A stretch of DNA of 64,000 nucleotides from Desulfosarcina widdelii (GTDB lineage: Bacteria > Desulfobacterota > Desulfobacteria > Desulfobacterales > Desulfosarcinaceae), in NCBI RefSeq assembly GCF_009688965.1, contig NZ_AP021875.1, positions 2,542,001-2,606,000 of the forward strand. The letters run 5' to 3'. The notes beneath the pieces were generated by a model. The model was not told where the DNA came from, ran no database searches, and saw nothing but the letters and a program-made list of their open reading frames with translations. Shown here in pieces: positions 17,301 through 26,548 of the stretch (its first letter is position 1; each line of letters begins with the position of its first letter). A program made the translations under genes and the position numbers.

Positions 17301-19523
17301 GTGATCGAACAAATCAAAAAGCGTGACGGTCGGATTGTTGAATTCGATTCCTCCAAAATCACCGCAGCCATTGCCAAGGCCGGCCAGGCCACAAACGAAT
17401 TCGGGGAGCGGGATGCCAAGAAGCTGACCCTGCGTGTTCTCACCCTGGCCCATGAACTGCGGCTGGGCGCCTCTCCCGAAGTGGAGGAAATCCAGGACAT
17501 CGTGGAGCGGGTCCTGCTGGACTCTCCTTATTACAAAACCGCCAAAGCCTATATCATCTATCGGGAACAGCACGCTCAGATCCGGCGCATCGCCACCGAG
17601 GCCCAGGTGGACCTGGTGGAACACTACATCCGCAAACTGGATTGGAAGATCAAAGAGAACAGCAACATGTGCTATTCCCTCCAGGGACTCAACAATTATA
17701 TCTCCTCGGATGTCACATCGGAGTACTGGCTGAACAAAATCTATCCGCCGGAGATCCGGCGGGCCCATGCCGACGGCGATTTGCACATCCATGACCTCAG
17801 CCTGCTGTCGGTCTACTGCGTGGGCTGGGATCTCACCGATCTGTTGCGCAACGGTTTCAAGGGGGTCGAGGGCAAGGTGGAAAGCGCCCCGCCCAAACAC
17901 CTGCGCTCGGCGCTGGGCCAGATTGTCAATTTTTTCTACACGCTACAGGGGGAAGCGGCCGGGGCCCAGGCCCTGTCCAACTTTGACACTCTGTTGGCAC
18001 CCTTTATCCGTTACGATAAGCTGAGTTACTCGAAGGTCAAGCAGGCGCTTCAGGAATTCGTATTCAACATCAACATCCCCACGCGGGTGGGGTTTCAGAC
18101 CCCGTTCACCAACATCACCATGGACCTGTGCGTACCGGCCACCCTGAAAGACCACCCGGTGATCATCGGCGGCAAGGAGAAAAAGACGACTTACGGTGAA
18201 TTCCAGGTCGAGATGGACCTGTTCAACCGTGCTTTTGCCGAGGTGATGATCGAAGGCGACGCCAAGGGCCGCGTCTTCACCTTCCCCATTCCGACATACA
18301 ACATCACCAAGGACTTCGACTGGGACAACGCCAACCTGGAAACCGTCTGGCAGATGACCGGCAAATACGGCATCCCCTATTTCTCCAATTTCGTCAACTC
18401 GGACATGTCCCCGGAAGACGCCCGCTCAATGTGCTGCCGCCTGCGGCTGGACAACCGCGAACTGCTCAAGCGCGGCGGCGGCCTTTTCGGGGCCAACCCG
18501 CTGACCGGTTCCATCGGCGTGGTGACCATAAATCTTCCGCGCATCGGCCACGTGGCCAAAAACGAATCCGAATTTTTCGGCCTTCTCCAGGACCGGGTGG
18601 ACCTGGCCATCGAAAGCCTGGCCATCAAACGCAAGGTGCTGGAAAAGTTCACCGACAAGAATCTGTATCCCTACTCCAAATTCTACCTTCGCGATATCAA
18701 GAACCGGTCCGGCGTCTACTGGAAGAACCACTTCTCCACCATCGGCATCGTGGGCATGAACGAAGCCTGCCAGAACTTTTTGGATGCGGACATCACTACC
18801 GGCCAGGGCCAGGCCTTTGCCGTGAAGGTCATGGACAAGTTGAGAGCCATGATTGCGGAAATCCAGGACCAGACCGGCGACATCTTCAACCTGGAAGCCA
18901 CCCCGGCCGAAGGCACCTCTTACCGCCTGGCCATGATCGACAAGAAGCGCTACCCGGACATCCTGTGCGCAAATGAAGACGATTTCAAGAAAGGCGCCGT
19001 ACCTTATTACACCAACTCCACCCAGTTGCCGGTAAACCACACCGACGACATCTTCGAAACCCTGATGCTCCAGGACGATCTGCAGACCAAGTACACCGGC
19101 GGCACCGTCCTGCACCTGTTCCTCGGTGAGCAGGTAACGGACATCGAAACGGTCAAGTCCCTGATCCGAAAAGTGTCGGGCAACTATCATCTGCCTTACT
19201 TTACCCTGACGCCGACCTTTTCGGTCTGCCCGACCCACGGCTATCTGAACGGTGAGCAGACCCGCTGCTCCCACTGCGACCGTGAAACGGAAGTGTACTC
19301 GCGGGTGGTGGGATACCTGCGGCCGGTGAAGCAGTGGAACGACGGCAAGCAGGCGGAGTACTGCCGGCGAAAAACCTTCAAGGTAAATCTGGAGGAACCA
19401 GGCGTTGCCGCCGCCGTGTTGATGCAAGCCGAAGAGACCTGCAACCCTGCTGAAGAGAACCCATCGGAAGCTTTGGATCCGGTTTGTAGTGACGATGCTC
19501 TGCAGCAATTGCGTTCGGTCTAG
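17301..19523 (+). CDS. nrdD: Anaerobic (class III) ribonucleoside-triphosphate reductase
   Basis: About 740 residues from GTG 17301 (GGAGAG ribosome site); an ATG at 17232 would add 23 residues before the ATP cone that the family does not have. Residues 3-90 are the ATP-cone allosteric domain ('IKKRDGRIVEFDSSKI'). The catalytic barrel follows. The C-terminus has zinc ligands 'CPTHGY' and 'CSHCDRE' and the glycyl-radical loop 'VVGYLRPVKQWNDGKQAEY', whose Gly carries the radical. The strictly anaerobic enzyme is activated by the radical SAM protein encoded 18 bases downstream. The last about 45 residues are a variable tail. Confidence 0.96.
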   Translation: MIEQIKKRDGRIVEFDSSKITAAIAKAGQATNEFGERDAKKLTLRVLTLAHELRLGASPEVEEIQDIVERVLLDSPYYKTAKAYIIYREQHAQIRRIATEAQVDLVEHYIRKLDWKIKENSNMCYSLQGLNNYISSDVTSEYWLNKIYPPEIRRAHADGDLHIHDLSLLSVYCVGWDLTDLLRNGFKGVEGKVESAPPKHLRSALGQIVNFFYTLQGEAAGAQALSNFDTLLAPFIRYDKLSYSKVKQALQEFVFNINIPTRVGFQTPFTNITMDLCVPATLKDHPVIIGGKEKKTTYGEFQVEMDLFNRAFAEVMIEGDAKGRVFTFPIPTYNITKDFDWDNANLETVWQMTGKYGIPYFSNFVNSDMSPEDARSMCCRLRLDNRELLKRGGGLFGANPLTGSIGVVTINLPRIGHVAKNESEFFGLLQDRVDLAIESLAIKRKVLEKFTDKNLYPYSKFYLRDIKNRSGVYWKNHFSTIGIVGMNEACQNFLDADITTGQGQAFAVKVMDKLRAMIAEIQDQTGDIFNLEATPAEGTSYRLAMIDKKRYPDILCANEDDFKKGAVPYYTNSTQLPVNHTDDIFETLMLQDDLQTKYTGGTVLHLFLGEQVTDIETVKSLIRKVSGNYHLPYFTLTPTFSVCPTHGYLNGEQTRCSHCDRETEVYSRVVGYLRPVKQWNDGKQAEYCRRKTFKVNLEEPGVAAAVLMQAEETCNPAEENPSEALDPVCSDDALQQLRSV

Positions 19524-19541
19524 CCGAGCAGTAATCGTCCC

Positions 19542-20237
19542 ATGCTTATGGCCGGCCTCCAGAAAAACTCGTTTATCGATTACCCCGGTAAAATTAGCTG
19601 CGTTCTCTTTACCACCGGATGTAATTTTGTCTGCCCGTACTGCCACAATGCCGACCTGGCCCGTGGCGAATACCCGCAGCGATTAGGCCTGGATGAAATC
19701 ACCGCCTTTCTACGATCCCGCCGGGGAATGCTCGAGGGAGTGGTCATCACCGGGGGCGAGCCCACCTTGCACGACTGGGTTGTCGACCTGTGCAAGGCCA
19801 TCAAATCCCTGAACTACCCTGTCAAACTGGACACCAACGGCAGCCGCCCCGATGTGCTCGACCGCCTTTTTCAAAAGGAGTTGATCGATTTCGTGGCCAT
19901 GGACATCAAGGCACCACTGGAGGTCTACGGTCCCTTTTGCCGTACCCCCCGCATCCATGAAACGCTGACGGAAAGCATCCAGCTTATCATGGGATCCGCT
20001 CCGGACTATGAATTCAGAACCACCTGTGCCGCACCTTTCGCCACACGCGAAACCATCGAAGCCATCGCCCGAACCATCGAAGGCGCCCGATGCTATGTGC
20101 TGCAAAGGTTCAACCGGCGCGCCGCCTGTCTGGACCCCGAATTCAACCGTCGGCAGGATCCGACCATTTATGAAGATGAGATGAAGCGATTCCAGACCCT
20201 TGCCAAACCCTTTGTCCAGCGTTGCATCATCCGATAG
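19542..20237 (+). CDS. nrdG: Anaerobic ribonucleotide reductase-activating radical SAM protein
   Basis: 231 residues. Radical SAM cluster motif CxxxCxxC in 'TTGCNFVCPYCHNADLA' (residues 27-34), SAM-binding 'VVITGGEPTLH', and an N-terminus 'LQKNSFIDYPGKISCVLFTTG' typical of the NrdG2/PflA-like activases. It generates the glycyl radical on NrdD, encoded immediately upstream. ATG at 19548 is an alternative start. It is longer than E. coli NrdG (154 aa), matching the form common in anaerobes. Confidence 0.92.
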   Translation: MLMAGLQKNSFIDYPGKISCVLFTTGCNFVCPYCHNADLARGEYPQRLGLDEITAFLRSRRGMLEGVVITGGEPTLHDWVVDLCKAIKSLNYPVKLDTNGSRPDVLDRLFQKELIDFVAMDIKAPLEVYGPFCRTPRIHETLTESIQLIMGSAPDYEFRTTCAAPFATRETIEAIARTIEGARCYVLQRFNRRAACLDPEFNRRQDPTIYEDEMKRFQTLAKPFVQRCIIR

Positions 20238-20525
20238 AAGATTTTGCCCCCCTGCCTTAACTTTTAATCCCGTCCTGGATCCAATTGCGGATTCTGCACA
20301 GGCCGGTTACGACCTTTTCCCGTACATACTCCTTTCAGTGTCTGAATGCCACCCGTTACAATTTTCAATAAAAATATTTTTCAAATAAATACAAAATCAT
20401 AGGCGCCTCCAGAGCACCATTCGGATCACATGGCAAGCCACTTGCTGATACCGGGTCAAATTTCCTTACGGAAGTGTGCGTACTTTCCGCACGATCAAAA
20501 ACCAACCGGAGAATTGCTTTCGACC

Positions 20526-22436
20526 ATGATATTGCATAGACTTCGATCCAGAGTAGAAATCCTAAGCGCCCTGATTGTACCAGCCATCATTTTCTTCACA
20601 GCTTTGTATTCCATGGCAGCCGATGTCACGCTGGCCTGGGACGCCAACGACCCCGAACCCGAAGGCTACCGGGTCTTCGTACGGGAAAGCGGCGCCAGCT
20701 ACAACTACGCCAACCCCATCTGGGAAAGCGATGCGGCCAGCGAGACCACCTGCACCCTGATCGGCCTGACCGAAGGCACGACCTACTATTTTGTGGTTCG
20801 GGCCTATGAAGGCGATCTGGAAAGCGCCGACTCCGAAGAAGTGAGCTACACGCCGGCCGCCGCCGCGGTTAACCAGGCACCGGTGGCCGAAGCCGGCGGC
20901 AGCCAGAGCGTCTACGAAGAAGCGGCCATAACCCTGGACGGCTCGGCTTCCAGCGACGCCGACGGCAGCATCGCGAGCTACCTGTGGGCGCAGACTGGCG
21001 GAACCGCGGTTGCGCTGAGCAGTGCCGCAACGGCCCAGGCTTCCTTTACCGCCCCCATCGTCGACCTTGCCGGAGAAACCCTGACCTTCAGCCTGACGGT
21101 AACCGACGACGAAGGCGAAAGCGACACGGATACCGTCACGGTCAGCGTACTCAAGTCCTCGAGCACCGACGTGGACGGTGACAACGTACCCGACGTGCTG
21201 GACCTTTTCCCCAACGATCCTGCGGAATGGGCCGACAATGACGGCGACGGCATCGGCGACAACGCCGATACCGACGACGACAACGACGGCATGAGCGACA
21301 CCTGGGAAGAAAATTACGGCCTGGATCCGCTGACCGACGACGCCGATCTGGATGCCGACGGCGACGGCGTGACCAACCTGGACGAGTACAGCGCGGACAG
21401 CGATCCGACAACCGTGCCGGGCAACACCGCACCCGATGCACCGACCATCGAAGAGGTCTCTCCGGCCGAAACGGTTTCGCTGACCCCGGTACTGGTGACC
21501 GCGGCCTACTTCGATGCCGACAACGACGCCCACTTCAAATCCCAGTGGCAGATCAGCACGGACAGCGATTTCGCCACCCTGATCCTGGACAAGACCAGCA
21601 AGGTTCAGCTGACCGCCTACGAAGTCGGCAAGATGGTGCTGGACGTCGATACGGTCTACTACTGGCGGGTGCGCTTCATCGACACGGACAACGGCGTCTC
21701 CGAGTGGTCCGAGACCGCCACCTTCACCACCATTGCCCCGGAGACGGCCGGCGATGCGGACCTCGACGGCATCCCCGACAGCCAGGAAGTGGATGCCGCC
21801 GCGGACGTCAATGAAGACGGCGTGGCCGACAGCCTGGAAGGCGACATCATGAGCCTCAATACGGTGGAAGGCCAGACCATGGTGGGTGTGGAACCGTCCT
21901 CCGACGGGATCACCCTGGTTTCGGTGGAATCCATCGCTTCCGATACGATCTCCGACCCGTCGGTGAAGATGGGTTTCGGGCTGATCGGATTCCGGTTGTA
22001 CCTGGCCGACGGCGTGACCACGGCCACGGTGAAGATCTCCTTTAACACCCGCGTGCCCGCCGATGCCCAGCTGTACAAGTACACCGAGGAAAACGGCTGG
22101 CAGGTATACGCCAATGCCGTGTTCGCGGCCAACCGCAAATCGGTGACCCTGTTGCTGGAAGACGGTGGCGCGGGCGATGAGGACGGTGTGGTCAACGGCG
22201 TGATCGTGGATCCCTCGGGCGTTTCCTCAAGCACGGTTGCCAACGAAGACAGTGCATCGCTGTCAACGGGCGATACGTCTTCCTCTGGCGGCGGCGGTGG
22301 AGGAGGATGCTTTATTTCCTCCACACTCGTTTCCACCGATGGATCCACTCCCGAGATTAAACAAATCTGGTTGCAGTTCAGACAAACCATCGAGCGTTTT
22401 TGGGCGGCAATGATCCGATGGTCCGCAGCCAACTAA
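20526..22436 (+). CDS. Secreted surface protein: Fn3, PKD-like, Ca-binding repeats, C-terminal Gly-Cys anchor motif
   Basis: About 636 residues from ATG 20526. A signal peptide ends near 'ALYSMAAD'. Then a fibronectin-type-III-like domain ('VTLAWDANDPEPEGYRVFVR'), a PKD/K319-like domain ('VAEAGGSQSVYEEAAITLDG'), thrombospondin type 3 Ca-binding repeats rich in 'DxDxDG' (about 215-300), a second beta-sandwich and a choice-of-anchor-U-like module ('MGFGLIGFRLYLADGVTTA'). Near the end 'SSSGGGGGGGCFISSTL' resembles a poly-Gly-Cys sorting or lipid-anchor motif, followed by a Trp-rich amphipathic tail. It is probably exported and surface-bound. Ligand unknown. The N-terminal start at 20430 was rejected because it hides the signal peptide. 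Confidence 0.8.
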   Translation: MILHRLRSRVEILSALIVPAIIFFTALYSMAADVTLAWDANDPEPEGYRVFVRESGASYNYANPIWESDAASETTCTLIGLTEGTTYYFVVRAYEGDLESADSEEVSYTPAAAAVNQAPVAEAGGSQSVYEEAAITLDGSASSDADGSIASYLWAQTGGTAVALSSAATAQASFTAPIVDLAGETLTFSLTVTDDEGESDTDTVTVSVLKSSSTDVDGDNVPDVLDLFPNDPAEWADNDGDGIGDNADTDDDNDGMSDTWEENYGLDPLTDDADLDADGDGVTNLDEYSADSDPTTVPGNTAPDAPTIEEVSPAETVSLTPVLVTAAYFDADNDAHFKSQWQISTDSDFATLILDKTSKVQLTAYEVGKMVLDVDTVYYWRVRFIDTDNGVSEWSETATFTTIAPETAGDADLDGIPDSQEVDAAADVNEDGVADSLEGDIMSLNTVEGQTMVGVEPSSDGITLVSVESIASDTISDPSVKMGFGLIGFRLYLADGVTTATVKISFNTRVPADAQLYKYTEENGWQVYANAVFAANRKSVTLLLEDGGAGDEDGVVNGVIVDPSGVSSSTVANEDSASLSTGDTSSSGGGGGGGCFISSTLVSTDGSTPEIKQIWLQFRQTIERFWAAMIRWSAAN

Positions 22437-22461
22437 AAATCGTCCAAAGGAGAAAGCAGTC

Positions 22462-22644
22462 ATGTATATTGATCGGGAAAAAGAGGGGGCGGTCGCTGGA
22501 CGGATCGTCAAGGAGCGGCGATCCGGAATCGACCGCCGCATGCTTACCTATGATTACTACATTCCCGAACGACGGATCCCCTGGGATCGAAGGCAGGGAA
22601 ACCAATGCCAGGGAGAGTGGCACAACAGGCGGAAATCCGCCTGA
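22462..22644 (+). CDS. Small Arg-rich protein with RRSGxDRR/IPERR motifs
   Basis: 60 residues with a GGAGAAAG ribosome site, 25 bases after the surface-protein gene. Contains 'ERRSGIDRRMLTYDYYIPER' followed by 'WDRR'. The same pattern occurs in the protein at 36793-36984 ('RRSGMDRRRFIYASHIPERR' then 'KERR'). The spacing of RR pairs around a Tyr/Ile-Pro-Glu core is conserved between the two although the flanks differ, so this is a small gene family. No function recognised. A repeat of family C starts at the base after its stop codon. Confidence 0.68.
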   Translation: MYIDREKEGAVAGRIVKERRSGIDRRMLTYDYYIPERRIPWDRRQGNQCQGEWHNRRKSA

Positions 22645-22806
22645 GTACACCTGTTCATAAATACGGCGACGCACCGAGGTTGTTGCTGCGCCCGGATCGC
22701 AAGGCGCGAGAAGCGTGAATAGCCAAAGCCTATTCACGCGCCGAGCAATACCGCGAGCCGGGATGCAGCGGCAATCGAATGCCATCGAATTTATGAATAG
22801 GTGTAC
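22645..22806. repeat. Dispersed palindromic repeat, family C
   Basis: 162 bp with 18-bp inverted ends (GTACACCTGTTCATAAAT against 22789-22806; one mismatch). Inside are imperfect arms ('GTTGCTGCGCCCGG' with 'CCGGGATGCAGCGGCAA') and a perfect 10-bp hairpin GCGTGAATAG/CTATTCACGC (22713-22739). It starts immediately after the preceding stop codon. Same architecture as families A and B but a different interior. Confidence 0.72.
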
Positions 22807-22834
22807 AATGCGAAGGGTGCGCTCTCGTTCAATG

Positions 22835-22864
22835 CTGAAGGGAGAGCAATTGCTCTCCCTTCAG
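22835..22864 (-). terminator. Perfect 15-bp inverted repeat at the thiD 3' end
   Basis: CTGAAGGGAGAGCAA at 22835-22849 is followed directly by its exact complement to 22864, overlapping the thiD stop codon (22861-22863). It has no T-run, so it may be a weak or Rho-assisted terminator or an mRNA-stabilising stem. Confidence 0.5.
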
Positions 22865-23673
22865 TCGTCCTCCATGCCCGCCTTGCGGTACAGGTCGAAA
22901 AAGTGATGCGTGGGGCCGCAACCCTTGCCCAAGGGAAAGGCATGTGCAATCGCGCCGCTGATATACACTTTGGCTTTTTCCACCGCTTCGAAAAACGACT
23001 CTCCGCGCGCCATGTAGGCTGCAATGGCCGAAGAAAAGGTACATCCGGTACCGTGGGTACTGCGCGTTTCAATCCGCTCACTCTCCAGCAAACGGTAATG
23101 CTCTCCGTCGAACAGCACATCCGTGGCGCCTCCCGCCCCTAAATGCCCGCCTTTGACCACCACCATCTTTGCGCCCAGGGTCGAAATCTCACGGGCCGCC
23201 GCTTTCATGGCATCGATGCTGTCGACGCACCTGTCCAGCAGGGATTCGGTCTCGGGCAGGTTGGGGGTCACCACCCGGGCCAGCGGAAAAAGATGCCGGA
23301 CCAGTGCGGCCCGAGCATCGGGCTGTAACAGAGCGTATCCGCTCTTGGAGATCATCACCGGATCGAGAATTACCGGAGGCAGCCCATCGATGCTATTGAG
23401 GGCCTCGGCAATGGCTTCGATCAGGGCAACGCTGGCCACCATGCCGATTTTGACGGCATGAATGGCAAAATCGTCGAAGAGGCAGGTAATCTGGTCGTGG
23501 ACAATCTGCGGCCGCATCTCCTGGATGTCGTAAACTTTTTGAGTATTTTGGACGGTTATTGCCGTCACGGCGCTGGTGCCGAACACGCCCAGGGCCTGAA
23601 AGGTCTTCAGGTCCGCCTGAATTCCGGCCCCTCCAGACGAATCGGAGCCACCTATGGTCAGTGCTACACGCAT
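22861..23673 (-). CDS. thiD: Hydroxymethylpyrimidine/phosphomethylpyrimidine kinase
   Basis: 270 residues from ATG 23673 (GAGAGGAAT ribosome site); the in-frame ATG at 23703 lacks one and adds non-family residues. It phosphorylates HMP and HMP-P in thiamine synthesis. Ribokinase-fold signatures: 'TIGGSDSSGGAGIQADLKTF' (HMP site), 'VTAITVQNTQ', 'VILDPVMISKSG', and the anion hole 'RSTHGTGCTFSSAIAAYMARG'. No TPP riboswitch was seen upstream. It stands alone between a repeat and an intergenic stretch. Confidence 0.96.
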   Translation of the reverse strand: MRVALTIGGSDSSGGAGIQADLKTFQALGVFGTSAVTAITVQNTQKVYDIQEMRPQIVHDQITCLFDDFAIHAVKIGMVASVALIEAIAEALNSIDGLPPVILDPVMISKSGYALLQPDARAALVRHLFPLARVVTPNLPETESLLDRCVDSIDAMKAAAREISTLGAKMVVVKGGHLGAGGATDVLFDGEHYRLLESERIETRSTHGTGCTFSSAIAAYMARGESFFEAVEKAKVYISGAIAHAFPLGKGCGPTHHFFDLYRKAGMEDD

Positions 23674-23999
23674 GGTCTTTATTCCTCTCGTTTCGGTACC
23701 CACGCGAACCCGGGGTCGCGGTAGAAAAAAATGAACCTATTTCGGACGCCGCCCGTTGTCAACGCCAACTTCTCCGGTAAATCCTGTCAAAAACAGCCCA
23801 CCTTCTACAAAGAGGATCAGGGCAGCCTGAGCGTATATTGGATTTGTTTAAAAAAACATACAGGTTTTCGCCGACTTGCCGATAAGAAAACTGAAACGCC
23901 TGGTTGACATATCCTTATGGCGGTAGTGCCGAACGGTATAATTCAATCACGGCGAAATGCGGAGACCATTGAGCCTTAAAAAATGATGGCAATCGATCG
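23674..23999. other. Intergenic region, nothing firm
   Basis: 326 bases between thiD and the divergent membrane-anchored gene. TTGACA (23904) and TATAAT (23937) are present but 27 bases apart, too far to be one promoter. No riboswitch or repeat recognised. Confidence 0.4.
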
Positions 24000-24557
24000 A
24001 TGAGATTCAATTCACTCAATCCTGGCAAACCCATGGGCAATTCCGGCGGGGCGGCCGGCATCGTCATCGTCCTGGTCCTGATTCTGGCCATGGCTGCCGG
24101 CGGGGGATACTGGGCTTACAGCAAATACTATAAAATAGAGCCGCCGCGCACCAAACTCGCCTCGATGAAGGTCAAGGAGGAACTGGTTCAATTCACCTAC
24201 GACCGTGTATCACGGGCCCTGCACTACAACCTTATCACCACAGACGACATTGTGGTGATGATGGACAAGGAACTTAAACGACTGCAGCGCATCTCCAAAA
24301 AATTCCCCGACCAGAAAGGGATCGTCGATCCCCAGATCGAGGAGTTGACCCGAGCACGGAAGCGCCTGGCAACGGCGTTGAAGGAAGTCACCGCAGCCAT
24401 CGAAAAAATTTACGTCACCTGGCTGGTGGATCATTCCAAGGGAACCGGCCAGATCAAATCCCGCAAGGGAACACTTACCCGCAAACTGGCCGATGCCATC
24501 CGCGGCGAATCCGTGCTGATTGGCCGTATCCGCACCAACCCCGACGCTTCATCCTGA
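24000..24557 (+). CDS. Membrane-anchored helical protein, hypothetical
   Basis: 185 residues. One N-terminal membrane segment, 'AAGIVIVLVLILAMAAGGGYWAY' region (about 18-40), then a soluble part of about 145 residues that is mostly charged helix with a coiled-coil tendency ('VVMMDKELKRLQRISKKF', 'EELTRARKRLATALKEV'). The start could be 24000 or the ATG at 24033. No family recognised; the layout (one anchor, cytoplasmic or periplasmic helical domain) suggests a scaffold or regulator. It converges on the sigma-54 activator gene. Confidence 0.65.
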   Translation: MRFNSLNPGKPMGNSGGAAGIVIVLVLILAMAAGGGYWAYSKYYKIEPPRTKLASMKVKEELVQFTYDRVSRALHYNLITTDDIVVMMDKELKRLQRISKKFPDQKGIVDPQIEELTRARKRLATALKEVTAAIEKIYVTWLVDHSKGTGQIKSRKGTLTRKLADAIRGESVLIGRIRTNPDASS

Positions 24558-24607
24558 TTCATCTTTGAAAATCGGACTAAATCGCTTCATGGATCATGGA
24601 TGGACGC

Positions 24608-24727
24608 CGGACGTGTGAAAAGCCCGAGATCAAGGCTTGCAAATCCCGAGGAATGAGGCGTATCGTTAACACTTCGCAGTGACGAGGGATGAAGCGCAAC
24701 GTAGATATCGGGTTTTTCACGCGTCCG
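24608..24727. repeat. Dispersed palindromic repeat, family A (A2)
   Basis: 120 bp. Outer arms CGGACGTGTGAAAAGCCCG and its near-complement at 24707-24727 enclose the family core. The right end lies 7 bases from the stop codon of the minus-strand sigma-54 activator (24735), so it is in that gene's 3' RNA. Confidence 0.85.
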
Positions 24728-24734
24728 GCAGTAG

Positions 24735-26264
24735 CTAACGGTAAGTACGATAATCCACGCCGTATTTCTTCGCCTTATAAGCAAATTTGCGCACCGTGGT
24801 CTTGAGAACTTCCGAAGCCAGCGTGATGTTGCCGCGGGTGTTTTTCAGGGCGTCGATAATCATCTCTTTTTCTAAGGCGGCCACGGCATCTTCCAGGGAG
24901 AGATCCGGCAGGGTTCCGCTTTCCTTGCCGGTCTGCAGGGTGGGCGGCAGGTGGTAGCTGTGAATGGCACCCTCCTCGCACAACAGCACGGCCCGCTCGA
25001 TACAGTTTTCCAGTTCGCGGACATTGCCCGGCCAGTGGTACGCCATGAGCATGTCGATGGCAGGGGTCGAAAGCCGCTTGACTTCCCGTCCGTTCTCCTC
25101 GGCGTAACGTTCAAGAAAAAAATCGGCCAGCAGCAGGATGTCGGTTTTACGCTCCCGCAGCGGGGGCATGTAGATGGGAAACACGTTGAGACGGTAGTAC
25201 AGATCGCCCCGGAAAGTATCCTCTTCCACGGCCTGTTCCAGGTTCTTGTTGGTGGCCGCGATAATGCGTACGTCCACCTTGAGGGTCTTGTGCCCGCCGA
25301 CCCGTTCGAACTCCCTTTCCTGCAGGACTCGCAGCAGGCGGACCTGGACGTCGGGCTCGATGCTGCCGATTTCGTCCAGGAAAATGGTTCCCTTGTGGGC
25401 CAGTTCGAAACGGCCCATTTTCTGTTTGACCGCGCCGGTAAAGGCGCCCTTCTCATGGCCGAAAAGTTCGCTTTCGATGAGGTTGTTTGGAATGGCCGCA
25501 CAGTTGACCTTGACGAAAGGTCCCTTGGAACGCATGGAGTTGTAGTGGATGGAGTTGGCCACCAGTTCTTTGCCCGTTCCGCTTTCGCCGCGAATCAGCA
25601 CGGTGGCGTTGCTGCGGGACACCTGGCTGATCATCTGGAACACTTCGCGCATCTTGTTGCTGTTGCCGATGATGTTGTTGATCCGGTATTTGTTCTCCAA
25701 TTCGTCGCGCAACCGCTTGTTCTCGTCCCGCAGGGCTTCCTTTTCCAACTGAATGGTTTCCAGGTTGATGGCGTGGCGGGCGATCATGGTGGCCACCACG
25801 GAGAGCAGTTTGGCGCCCTGCTCCAGCGGGTATTCCGGATCGTAGACCCGGTCCACACTCAACGCGCCCACTACCCGTTTACCCTTCTTTACCGGAACGC
25901 AGATGAAAGAGATTTCCCCCATGCCTTTGATCTTGCGGGATGCGGTTCGGTTGAGAAACAGCGGTTCTTCACTGATCTTGGGGATGGCCACGGCCTTGCC
26001 AGTCTCGATCACCCGACCGATGATGCCCTCGCCCAGTTTGTATTTCACCCGATCAATGGCACTTTTGGAAAGGCTGTGGGCGACTTCGATGCTGATTTCA
26101 TTTCTCAAGGGATTGAGTATGGAAACCGTCCCCCGCTCCATCTGCATGTTGTTTGAAAGAATGTCCAGCACCTTGTACATGGATTTTTTGAGATCCAGAT
26201 GTTCGTTGAGTGCATTGGATATTTCATAAAACAGGGTTACCTGTTGGATGGCGTTCATTTCCAT
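24735..26264 (-). CDS. NifA-like sigma-54-dependent activator (GAF-AAA+-HTH)
   Basis: 509 residues from ATG 26264 (GGAG upstream); in-frame ATGs lie at 26318 and 26258. Order: GAF sensor domain (about 10-170), short coiled linker, sigma-54 AAA+ domain (about 195-430) with Walker A 'GESGTGKE', the sigma-54-contact loop 'GAFTGA', Walker B 'GTIFLDEIG' and '[12 protein letters not shown]', then a C-terminal helix-turn-helix ('[20 protein letters not shown]'). This is the NifA/FhlA layout. The C-x4-C redox linker of some NifA proteins is not seen. No nif genes or obvious target promoter are in the window, so the regulon is unknown. Confidence 0.9.
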   Translation of the reverse strand: MEMNAIQQVTLFYEISNALNEHLDLKKSMYKVLDILSNNMQMERGTVSILNPLRNEISIEVAHSLSKSAIDRVKYKLGEGIIGRVIETGKAVAIPKISEEPLFLNRTASRKIKGMGEISFICVPVKKGKRVVGALSVDRVYDPEYPLEQGAKLLSVVATMIARHAINLETIQLEKEALRDENKRLRDELENKYRINNIIGNSNKMREVFQMISQVSRSNATVLIRGESGTGKELVANSIHYNSMRSKGPFVKVNCAAIPNNLIESELFGHEKGAFTGAVKQKMGRFELAHKGTIFLDEIGSIEPDVQVRLLRVLQEREFERVGGHKTLKVDVRIIAATNKNLEQAVEEDTFRGDLYYRLNVFPIYMPPLRERKTDILLLADFFLERYAEENGREVKRLSTPAIDMLMAYHWPGNVRELENCIERAVLLCEEGAIHSYHLPPTLQTGKESGTLPDLSLEDAVAALEKEMIIDALKNTRGNITLASEVLKTTVRKFAYKAKKYGVDYRTYR

Positions 26265-26548
26265 GTTTGTCAAATGCTCCTTCGGTTGAATACAACTTTT
26301 GTAGATCGGGGTGCTCAATACAACATTTTTGTAATCTTTGGCAAGGGTTTAAAAGGGATTGAGGGTTCAAGGGAAACCCAATCGAATGGAAAATCTTGAA
26401 ACTTTGCCATTCACCTTTGTTGCGTATGCTTTTTTGACCGTGAATCGTTATTTGCCGACAACACATCAATATCATCATAGCCCCCTCGAATCCTCGACTC
26501 CTTGAACCCTTTCTTGAAAGAAAACACCGAACTCGCTACAGTGCATTT

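Noticed and set aside
18426-19646. 406-codon frame on the minus strand opposite nrdD
   Set aside because: Shadow of the GC-rich third-position pattern of nrdD; low-complexity His/Gly/Val-rich product.
23674-23999. TPP riboswitch upstream of thiD
   Set aside because: Neither conserved thi-box core was found on the minus strand in front of thiD.
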